Shown here: positions 1 to 6,745 of the stretch, in pieces | How the letters are laid out: each line of letters starts with the position of its first letter | Position numbering within the stretch: the first letter of the stretch is position 1 | From: DATAFT01 sp035544635 | GTDB lineage: Bacteria > Acidobacteriota > Thermoanaerobaculia > Multivoradales > Multivoraceae | NCBI GenBank assembly: GCA_035544635.1 | Contig: DATKDQ010000324.1 | Location: 1 to 12,603 of the forward strand | Reading direction: 5' to 3' | Length of the DNA stretch: 12,603 nt | Notes under the pieces: model-generated | Databases searched by the model: none | The model's input: the letters and a program-made list of their open reading frames with translations, nothing else | What the model was told of the DNA's origin: nothing | Made by a program: the position numbers and the translations under genes

Positions 1-57
1 CAGGCCCGAGCCGGCGGGAACCCCGGAGCCACGACAGCAGAGCAGGAGAGAGGATCC

Positions 58-1242
58 ATGCGCGAAGCCGTCATCGTGTCCACCGCCCGCACCCCCATCG
101 GCAAGGCCTATCGCGGCGCGTTCAACAACCTCGAGTCTCCGACCATGGGCGGCATCGCGATCCGCGAGGCGGTCAAGCGCGCCGGCCTCGAGAACGGCGA
201 GGTCGACGACGTGATCATGGGTTGCGCCATGCAGCAGGGGACCCAGGGCTTCAACACCGGCCGCCAGTGCCTGATCGCCGCCGGTCTCCCGGTCGAGACC
301 GCCGGCATGTCGATCGACCGGCAGTGCTCGTCGGGCCTGATGGCGATCGCCACCGCAGCGAAGCAGGTCATCATCGACCAGGTGCCGATCATGGTCGCCG
401 GCGGGCTCGACTCGATCAGCCTGGTGCAGAACGAGCACACCAACCTCTACCGGGTGCCGGACCCCAACGTGATCAAGCTCGCGCCCGCGATCCACATGCC
501 GATGATCGAGACCGCCGAGGTGGTCGCGAAGCGCTACGACGTCACGCGCGAGACGCAGGACCAGTACGCGCTGCAGAGCCAGCAGCGCACGGCCGAGGCG
601 CAGCAGAAGGGACGTTTCGACGACGAGATCGTCCCGGTGACGGCGAAGAAGGCGATCTTCGAGAAGGGCACCAACAAGGTCACGGGCTACGAGGACGCCA
701 CGCTCAGCAAGGACGAGGGCAACCGGCCCGAGACTACCCTCGAGGGCCTCGCCATGCTGCGCCCGGTGCGCGAGAACGGCACCATCACCGCCGGCAACGC
801 GAGCCAGCTCTCGGACGGCGCCTCGGCGTGCGTGATCATGGAAGCGAAGGAGGCGGCGCGCCGCGGCCTCACCCCGCTCGGCATCTACCGCGGCGTGGCG
901 GTCGCCGGCTGCGAGCCCGACGAGATGGGCATCGGCCCGGTGTTCGCCGTGCCGAAGCTGCTCGAGCGCTTCGGCCTCGAGATCGACGACATCGATCTCT
1001 GGGAGCTCAACGAGGCGTTCGCGGTCCAGGTGGTGTACTGCCGCGACCGACTGGGCATCCCGAACGAGCGGCTCAACGTCAACGGCGGCGCGATCTCGAT
1101 CGGCCATCCCTACGGTATGAGCGGCAGCCGCATGGTGGGCCACGCGCTGATCGAGGGCAAGCGGCGCGGCGCGAAGAACGTCGTGATCACGATGTGCGTC
1201 GGCGGCGGCATGGGAGCCGCCGGGCTGTTCGAGGTGGCGTGA
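58..1242 (+). CDS. thiolase family protein (acetyl-CoA C-acyltransferase type)
   Basis: A 394-residue cytoplasmic thiolase of normal family length. It should catalyse CoA-dependent cleavage of 3-ketoacyl-CoA, or the reverse Claisen condensation of two acyl-CoAs. The N-terminal MREAVIVSTARTPIGKAYRG is the classic thiolase opening. The acyl-accepting nucleophile is Cys90 in DRQCSSGLMA, the NEAF motif is at 318-321, the catalytic His350 lies in SIGHPYGMSGSR, and the second active-site Cys380 lies in TMCVGGGMGAAGLFE. All catalytic residues are therefore present. The His loop is unusual: most thiolases read GHPLGASG, whereas Leu and Ala are replaced by Tyr and Met here, which may alter the acyl pocket. 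The ATG at 58 has a purine-rich aggagagagga stretch just upstream. Whether it belongs to a fatty-acid oxidation operon cannot be told because upstream sequence is missing. Degradative (FadA) versus biosynthetic (PhaA/AtoB) use is not decided. Confidence 0.95.
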   Translation: MREAVIVSTARTPIGKAYRGAFNNLESPTMGGIAIREAVKRAGLENGEVDDVIMGCAMQQGTQGFNTGRQCLIAAGLPVETAGMSIDRQCSSGLMAIATAAKQVIIDQVPIMVAGGLDSISLVQNEHTNLYRVPDPNVIKLAPAIHMPMIETAEVVAKRYDVTRETQDQYALQSQQRTAEAQQKGRFDDEIVPVTAKKAIFEKGTNKVTGYEDATLSKDEGNRPETTLEGLAMLRPVRENGTITAGNASQLSDGASACVIMEAKEAARRGLTPLGIYRGVAVAGCEPDEMGIGPVFAVPKLLERFGLEIDDIDLWELNEAFAVQVVYCRDRLGIPNERLNVNGGAISIGHPYGMSGSRMVGHALIEGKRRGAKNVVITMCVGGGMGAAGLFEVA

Positions 1243-1311
1243 CGCCCCGCGCCACGAGACTCGGTGCATAGAGAATTGGAGCCGGCGGGGCACGCTCGCG
1301 GCGCCGCATCA

Positions 1312-1349
1312 GCTAGCGGGGCCGTGGTAGTAACCACGGACCCGCTAGC
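1312..1349. repeat. 38-bp inverted repeat / hairpin between thiolase and M50 gene
   Basis: The left arm 1312-1328 (gctagcggggccgtggt) pairs with the right arm 1333-1349 (accacggacccgctagc) in 16 of 17 positions. The only mismatch is g1321 against a1340, and the loop is agta. It lies 69 bp after the thiolase stop and 84 bp before the M50 start. As RNA it would be a very stable stem, but no T-run follows on either strand, so it is not a canonical intrinsic terminator. It could be a T-less terminator, an RNA-processing or stability element, or a DNA operator for a dimeric regulator. The sequence symmetry is certain; the role is not. Confidence 0.85.
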
Positions 1350-1433
1350 GGCGTGGCGAGTTGCTCACCGCACAGCGGCGAGAGAAGCGGGAGCTGTCCC
1401 CTCGGAGGACGATGAGAACGTGAGCGCAGTGCG

Positions 1434-2510
1434 ATGAAGTGGTCCTGGCGGCTGGGAACGATCGCCGGGATCGAGCTCAAGGTCCACGCGACGTTCGTCC
1501 TGCTCCTGGTGTGGGTGGGTTGGGCGCACTGGACCCAGGGACGCTCGATCTCGGCCGCCCTCGAAGGCGTCCTCTTCATCCTGGTGCTGTTCGCCTGCGT
1601 CGTGCTCCACGAGCTGGGGCACGCCCTGACCGCACGCCGCTACGGCATCAAGACGCGCGACATCGTGCTGTTGCCGATCGGCGGCGTCGCGCGGCTCGAG
1701 CGCATCCCCGAGGAGCCGATCCGCGAGCTGCTGGTCGCGATCGCCGGCCCCGCGGTCAACGTCGTCATCGCCACCGTCCTCTTCCTGCTCCTGTCCGCGA
1801 CCGGCACCTGGGAAGGCCTGAGCGCGATGACCATGGCCGAGGGTCCCTTCTTCGCGCGTGTGATGATCGCGAACGTGGTGCTCGTTCTCTTCAACCTCCT
1901 GCCAGCATTCCCGATGGACGGCGGCCGCATGCTGCGTGCGGCGCTGGCGATGCGCATGGACTACCTGCAGGCGACCCAGATCGCGGCCAACGTCGGGCAG
2001 GGCATGGCCTTCCTGTTCGGTCTGGTCGGGCTGTTGTGGAACCCCTTTCTCCTGTTCATCGCTTTCTTCGTGTGGATCGGGGCGGCGCAGGAGTCGAGCC
2101 TGGCGCAGATGAAGATGGCGCTGGGCGGGATCCCGGTGAAGCGTCTCATGATCACCGACTTCCGCGCCCTGCATCCCGAAGAGACGCTCCAGCGCGCGAT
2201 CGAGCTCACGCTCGCGACCACCCAGCGCGACTTCCCGGTGGTCGAGGGCGATCGCGTGGTGGGCGTGCTGACCCAGCAGAAGCTGATCCGAGGCCTGACC
2301 GAGGTGGGGCGCGACGCGCCGGTGGCGTCGGTGATGGAGCGCGACTTCCAGCTCGCCGAGCTCTCGGAGATGATCGAGCCGGCCTTCGTCCGCCTGCAGT
2401 CGTGCAACTGCTCCACTCTGCCGGTGACCGACGCCGGGCGCCTGGTGGGCCTGCTCACGCTGGAGAACGTCGGGGAGTTCCTGAGCATCCAGTCGGCTTT
2501 GAAGGGATGA
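1434..2510 (+). CDS. M50 family site-2-type membrane metalloprotease with C-terminal CBS domains
   Basis: A 358-residue integral membrane zinc protease. Several hydrophobic segments fill residues 15-215. The zinc site is HELGH at 59-63 (His59, His63, catalytic Glu60) within a membrane helix. The third ligand is Asp162 in NLLPAFPMDGGR (154-165), and LLPIGG at 79-84 is also typical of the family. After the membrane part, two CBS motifs follow at about 236-290 and 295-352. In related proteins these bind adenosine nucleotides and tune activity. Members of this class cleave membrane-embedded substrates, but the target here is unknown. The opening MKWSWRLGTIAGIELKVHAT matches the usual family start, and an in-frame TGA at 1413 rules out a start far upstream. 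The nearest good Shine-Dalgarno, ggagga at 1404-1409, is 24 nt away. The second CBS motif holds a CNC pair (Cys324, Cys326). The end overlaps folD by ATGA. Confidence 0.93.
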   Translation: MKWSWRLGTIAGIELKVHATFVLLLVWVGWAHWTQGRSISAALEGVLFILVLFACVVLHELGHALTARRYGIKTRDIVLLPIGGVARLERIPEEPIRELLVAIAGPAVNVVIATVLFLLLSATGTWEGLSAMTMAEGPFFARVMIANVVLVLFNLLPAFPMDGGRMLRAALAMRMDYLQATQIAANVGQGMAFLFGLVGLLWNPFLLFIAFFVWIGAAQESSLAQMKMALGGIPVKRLMITDFRALHPEETLQRAIELTLATTQRDFPVVEGDRVVGVLTQQKLIRGLTEVGRDAPVASVMERDFQLAELSEMIEPAFVRLQSCNCSTLPVTDAGRLVGLLTLENVGEFLSIQSALKG

Positions 2511-3376
2511 CCGCCAAGCTGCTCGAGGGGAAGCCCGTCGCCGACGCCGTGATCGCGGACGTGCGGCGCCGCGTCGAAGCGCTCGCGGCGAAGGGCATCG
2601 AGCCCGGCCTGGGCACGATCCTGGTCGGCGACGATCCGGCGAGCGCGGGCTACGTGCGCAAGAAGCACGAGACCTGCGCCCTGGTCGGAATCGCGTCGTT
2701 CAACCGGGAGATCCCCGCTGGCGCCGGGCAGGCCGAGCTGCTCGACGCCGTCGACCGCTTCAACCGCGATCCTGCCGTCGACGCCTACCTGATCCAGCAC
2801 CCGGTGCCCAAGGGCTTCGACTTCGGCGAGGCCCTGCTGCGCATGTCGCCGGCGAAGGACGCCGACGGCCTGCACCCGGTGAACCTCGGCAAGCTGGTGC
2901 TGCAGGAGAAGGGGCCGGTGCCGTGCACGCCGGCCGGTATCCAGGCCATGCTCCTCCACTACGGCATCTCGATCGCGGGCCGGGAGGTGGTCATCGTGGG
3001 CCGCGGTCCGACGCTCGGCCGGCCCCTCGCTCTCCTCCTCACGCTGAAGCAGCCTGGAGCGAACGCGGCGGTGACGGTGGTTCACACCGGCGTGCCCGAC
3101 ATCGGTGCCTTCACCCGGCGCGCCGAGGTCGTGGTGGCGGCGGTGGGGGTGCCGGGCTTCGTGGTGCCCGACATGATCCGCCCGGGCGCGGTCGTGGTCA
3201 GCGGCGGCATCTCGTGGGAAGGCAAACGCCTGCTGGCCGATGTCGACGAGGCCTGCGCCGAGGTCGCGTCCTGGATCACGCCACGGCTGGGCGGCGTGGG
3301 TCCGACCACGGTCGCCATGCTGCTGCGGAACACGGTCGAGGCGGCGGAGCGGAGCGGCGGCGCGATCGCGCGCTGA
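2507..3376 (+). CDS. folD: bifunctional methylenetetrahydrofolate dehydrogenase / methenyltetrahydrofolate cyclohydrolase FolD
   Basis: A 289-residue FolD of usual length. It interconverts 5,10-methylene-, 5,10-methenyl- and 10-formyl-tetrahydrofolate in the cytoplasm, supplying one-carbon units for purines and formyl-Met-tRNA. Catalytic Tyr49 and Lys53 are in GYVRKKHETC, Gln97 is in LIQHPVP, and the KDADGLHP motif is at 117-124. The folate-site PCTPAGI is at 139-145, the nucleotide-binding loop VGRGPTLGRPL at 164-174, and the C-terminal signature LGGVGPTTVAMLLRNT at 261-276. Two motifs depart from the common form: QHPVP instead of QLPLP, and GRGPTLG instead of GRSxxVG. The latter resembles actinobacterial-type enzymes. 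The ATG at 2507 overlaps the M50 stop as ATGA, with aaggg directly before it, which suggests translational coupling. The reading frame stays open upstream through the M50 gene, but that stretch is an out-of-frame shadow and not part of FolD. Confidence 0.95.
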   Translation: MTAKLLEGKPVADAVIADVRRRVEALAAKGIEPGLGTILVGDDPASAGYVRKKHETCALVGIASFNREIPAGAGQAELLDAVDRFNRDPAVDAYLIQHPVPKGFDFGEALLRMSPAKDADGLHPVNLGKLVLQEKGPVPCTPAGIQAMLLHYGISIAGREVVIVGRGPTLGRPLALLLTLKQPGANAAVTVVHTGVPDIGAFTRRAEVVVAAVGVPGFVVPDMIRPGAVVVSGGISWEGKRLLADVDEACAEVASWITPRLGGVGPTTVAMLLRNTVEAAERSGGAIAR

Positions 3377-3386
3377 GCTCGAAGAG

Positions 3387-3409
3387 GGGAGCCGGCCGGG
3401 CGGGCTCCC
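3387..3409 (+). terminator. weak candidate hairpin after folD
   Basis: Ten bases after the folD stop, gggagcc (3387-3393) pairs perfectly with ggctccc (3403-3409) around a 9-nt GC-rich loop. It is followed by a C-rich tract and not by T residues, so it lacks the U-tail of an intrinsic terminator. A role in ending or protecting the M50-folD transcript is plausible, because a separate promoter-like box lies downstream. Confidence 0.35.
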
Positions 3410-3499
3410 TCCCGCCCCCGGGACAGGCGCGAGCCGGCGCCGCGCGGGGGCCGGGGCTCGATTTGACCAGGATCCGACACCCGCTGCCGCTCACCCAGC

Positions 3500-3505
3500 T
3501 ATAAT
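3500..3505 (+). promoter_or_regulatory. candidate -10 box upstream of the CsgG-family gene
   Basis: A perfect TATAAT stands in an otherwise very GC-rich 203-bp gap, 74 nt before the CsgG-family ATG. No well-spaced -35 is visible. CCGACA at 3474-3479 shares GACA with the consensus but is 20 nt away, and TTGACC at 3463-3468 is 31 nt away. It may be a sigma-70-type promoter that depends on an activator, or chance. If it is used, the leader would be roughly 65-70 nt and would contain a small hairpin, cgtgg/ccacg at 3546-3558. Confidence 0.4.
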
Positions 3506-3567
3506 TCCCGGCCGACCCGCGGACAAGCGCGTCCTTTCGAATTCGCGTGGTCGCCACGACACACTCC

Positions 3568-3573
3568 GAGGAG
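3568..3573 (+). promoter_or_regulatory. ribosome binding site that fixes the CsgG-family start
   Basis: GAGGAG stands 6 nt before the ATG at 3580. This favours that ATG over the in-frame GTG at 3547, which has no such site and would put eleven polar residues in front of the signal peptide. Confidence 0.8.
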
Positions 3574-3579
3574 AACTCC

Positions 3580-4500
3580 ATGTCGCGAACGAAGCGTTCC
3601 CTGCTCTACGTCTCTGCACTCCTGGCGGTGCTCTTCGCCGCGCCTCTCACGGCGCAGGTCGGGAACCTGCGCTACACGGTCACCGTCACCGAGTTCGAGA
3701 ACCAGGCGGGCTGGGCCAGCTCGTGGAGCATCGGCGATGCCTGGGGCGCCGTGATGACCGAGAAGCTGCACGCGACCGGCCGGTTCATCGTTCTCGGCGA
3801 GTCCGACATGCGCGGCGCCGCGCTGGACGAGCAGGACCTGGCGGCGTCGGGCAGGACCGCCCAGGGCGCGAAGGCTCCGGTCACCGGCCAGTTGACCCCC
3901 GCGCAGATCCTGGTCAAGGGCGCGATCACCCACGTCCAGAGCTCGACCGAGGGCGGGGGCGGCGGGATCCGCGTCAGAGGCATTCGCGTCGGCGGAAACA
4001 AGGGCAAGGCCGAGCTCAACGCGACCATCTACATGGTCGACTCGACCACCGGGCAGGTGATGGCGTCGCAGAGCGTGACCGGCGTGGCCGGCCGCAGGGG
4101 TGGCGCGCTCGGCTACAGCGGCTCCGACTTCGGCGGCGACTTCAACGCCTACAAGAACGACAACGTGGGCCGTGCCGTCGAGGACGCGGTGGCCGAGGCG
4201 GTCGACTGGCTGGTCTCGCAGCTCGGGAGCGTGCCCTGGACGGGCTCCGTCGCGATGATCCGCGATGGTCAGGTGTACGTGAATCGAGGCAGCCGCGAAG
4301 GCGTCAGCGCGGGGCAGGAGTTCGTGGTCGGCGAGGCCGACGTGATCCGCGACCCCGACACCGGTGAAGTGCTCGACACCGAGGTCAAGCAGGTGGCCCG
4401 CCTCAAGGCCTCGAGCGTACGCGAGAAGCTCACCATCTGCGACGTCGTCTCTGGCGACGCCGCGAGCGTGCAGCAGGGAATGATGGTCTCGCTGCCGTAG
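3580..4500 (+). CDS. secreted CsgG-domain protein
   Basis: A 306-residue exported protein. Residues 1-26 form a Sec signal peptide: MSRTKR, a hydrophobic core, then APLTAQ with a likely signal peptidase I cut near Ala25. Residues about 30-215 resemble the CsgG/HfaB fold: VTEFENQAG (36-44), KLHATGRFIVLGESDM (62-77), ILVKGAITHVQSS (110-122) and LNATIYMVDSTTGQVMAS (147-163). A C-terminal module at about 220-306 (VYVNRGSREGVSAGQEF, then TGEVLD) resembles the C-terminal domain of FlgT-like envelope proteins. True CsgG is an outer-membrane lipoprotein forming the curli secretion pore. This protein has no lipobox Cys, and its segments corresponding to the pore hairpins (about 124-141 and 168-190) are glycine-rich and polar. 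It is more likely a soluble periplasmic or peripheral protein. No curli genes are nearby. It appears monocistronic and converges on the transporter operon. Exact function is unknown. Confidence 0.85.
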   Translation: MSRTKRSLLYVSALLAVLFAAPLTAQVGNLRYTVTVTEFENQAGWASSWSIGDAWGAVMTEKLHATGRFIVLGESDMRGAALDEQDLAASGRTAQGAKAPVTGQLTPAQILVKGAITHVQSSTEGGGGGIRVRGIRVGGNKGKAELNATIYMVDSTTGQVMASQSVTGVAGRRGGALGYSGSDFGGDFNAYKNDNVGRAVEDAVAEAVDWLVSQLGSVPWTGSVAMIRDGQVYVNRGSREGVSAGQEFVVGEADVIRDPDTGEVLDTEVKQVARLKASSVREKLTICDVVSGDAASVQQGMMVSLP

Positions 4501-4509
4501 CCGCCGAAG

Positions 4510-4538
4510 GAGCGGCCGCTCGCCGCCGACGCGGCGGC
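4510..4538. terminator. GC-rich palindromes just after the CsgG-family gene
   Basis: A perfect 12-bp palindrome, gagcggccgctc (4510-4521), is immediately followed by a 6-bp stem gccgcc/ggcggc (4522-4527 with 4533-4538, loop gacgc). They start 10 bp after the CsgG-family stop, in the gap where two transcription units converge. Neither is followed by a T-run. Termination is suggested by location only. Confidence 0.35.
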
Positions 4539-4562
4539 AATCGCCGACTTCCGTCGACTCTC

Positions 4563-4586
4563 GCGGCGGCCCGCACGGACCGCCGC
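4563..4586. terminator. candidate bidirectional hairpin in the convergent gap
   Basis: Positions 4563-4572 pair with 4577-4586 with one mismatch (c4570/a4579) around the loop gcac. The stem lies 20 bp beyond the end of the minus-strand transporter operon and could stop transcription from that side. No U-tract is present. The remaining bases of the 105-bp gap (4501-4605) show nothing else. Confidence 0.35.
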
Positions 4587-4605
4587 CGTCCGCTCTCTCC
4601 GCGCC

Positions 4606-5582
4606 CTACAGATCGAAGTGGCAGGCGACCCAGTGCGGCGGCGCGCCCGGCGCGGCGGCGTCGCGCAGCGCGGGCGCCTCGACGCGGCAGCGGTCCTCGG
4701 CGTGTGGACAGCGCGGGTGAAGGTGACAGCCGGAGGGCGGGTCGATCGGCGTCGGCACGTCGCCCTCCACCATCTCGAGCCGCCGCCGCTTGCGCGGATC
4801 GGGCTCCGGCACCGCCGCGAGCAGGATCCGGGTGTAGGGATGGAGCGGCCGCGCGTAGATCTCGTCGGCCTCTCCCATCTCGACGATGCGCCCGAGGTAC
4901 ATGATCGCGATGCGATCGGAGACGTGCTTCACCACCGCCAGATCGTGCGAGATGAAGAGGTAGGAGAGGGAGAGCTCCCGCTGCAGGTCGAGCAGCAGGT
5001 TCAGGATCTGGCTCTGGATCGAGACGTCGAGCGCGGAGACCGGCTCGTCGCACAGGACCAGCTTCGGCTCGAGCGCGATCGCGCGCGCGATGCCGACCCG
5101 CTGGCGCTGTCCGCCCGAGAACTCGAAGGGGAAGCGGTCGGCGGCGCCAGCCGGCAGGCCCACCTTCTCCAGGAGCAGGGCCACCCGCCGGCGCCGCTCC
5201 GCGGCGGTGCCGATGTCGTGGACCACGAACGGCTCCTCGAGGATCTTGCCCACGCTCTGGCGTGAGTTCAACGAGTCGGCCGGATCCTGGAAGATCATCT
5301 GCAGGTGCCGGCGGTAGGGCTTGAGCTGGCGGCGCGACAGCGGGGCCAGGTCGGTGCCCTCGAACCGCACGCTGCCTGAGGCGGGCTTGAGCAGCCGCAC
5401 CACCGTCCGGGCCAGGGTCGACTTGCCGCACCCCGACTCGCCGACCAGGCCGAGCGTCTCGCCCGGCGCGATCGCGAGCGAGACGTCGTCGACCGCCTTG
5501 CAGATCGCCTTCGCGGTGAGGAAGACGCCGCCGCGCACGGGAAAGTAGGTGCGCAGGCGCTCGATCTCGAGCAGCGGCCGGG

Positions 5583-5586
<4 letters not shown>
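4606..5586 (-). CDS. peptide ABC transporter ATP-binding protein (OppF/DppF type)
   Basis: A 326-residue ATPase, normal for the OppF/DppF family, driving peptide import at the inner membrane as a heterodimer with the preceding gene product. Visible motifs are Walker A GESGCGKS at 49-56, Q-loop Gln100 in MIFQDP, signature FSGGQRQR at 156-163, Walker B LVLCDEP at 176-182, D-loop SALD at 184-187 and H-loop His214. The C-terminal oligopeptide-transporter extension carries four cysteines: Cys287, Cys293, Cys300 and Cys322. Equivalent cysteines bind an iron-sulfur cluster in some characterised relatives. The start is GTG at 5586, overlapping the previous stop as GTGA, with GAGG 4 nt upstream. The open frame extends further upstream, but that part is an Arg-rich shadow of the preceding gene. 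It is the last gene of the operon. Confidence 0.93.
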
Positions 5587-6725
<1,139 letters not shown>

Positions 6726-6745
6726 GCGCTTCGCCGCCTCTCGCC

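Noticed and set aside
1243..1437. An open stretch after the thiolase stop in the same frame, with GTG starts, ending at the TGA that overlaps the M50 start.
   Set aside because: It contains the inverted repeat, has no recognisable product and no good ribosome site at its first GTG. Only its last five codons are discussed, as a mini-ORF.
1439..3376. A 645-codon frame that appears to fuse a long N-terminal domain to FolD.
   Set aside because: Residues before the FolD start are an Arg/Pro/Gly-rich shadow of the M50 gene in another frame. FolD has its own ATG overlapping the M50 stop.
3547..3579. GTG at 3547 as start of the CsgG-family gene.
   Set aside because: It would put polar residues before the signal peptide, while GAGGAG is correctly spaced for ATG 3580.
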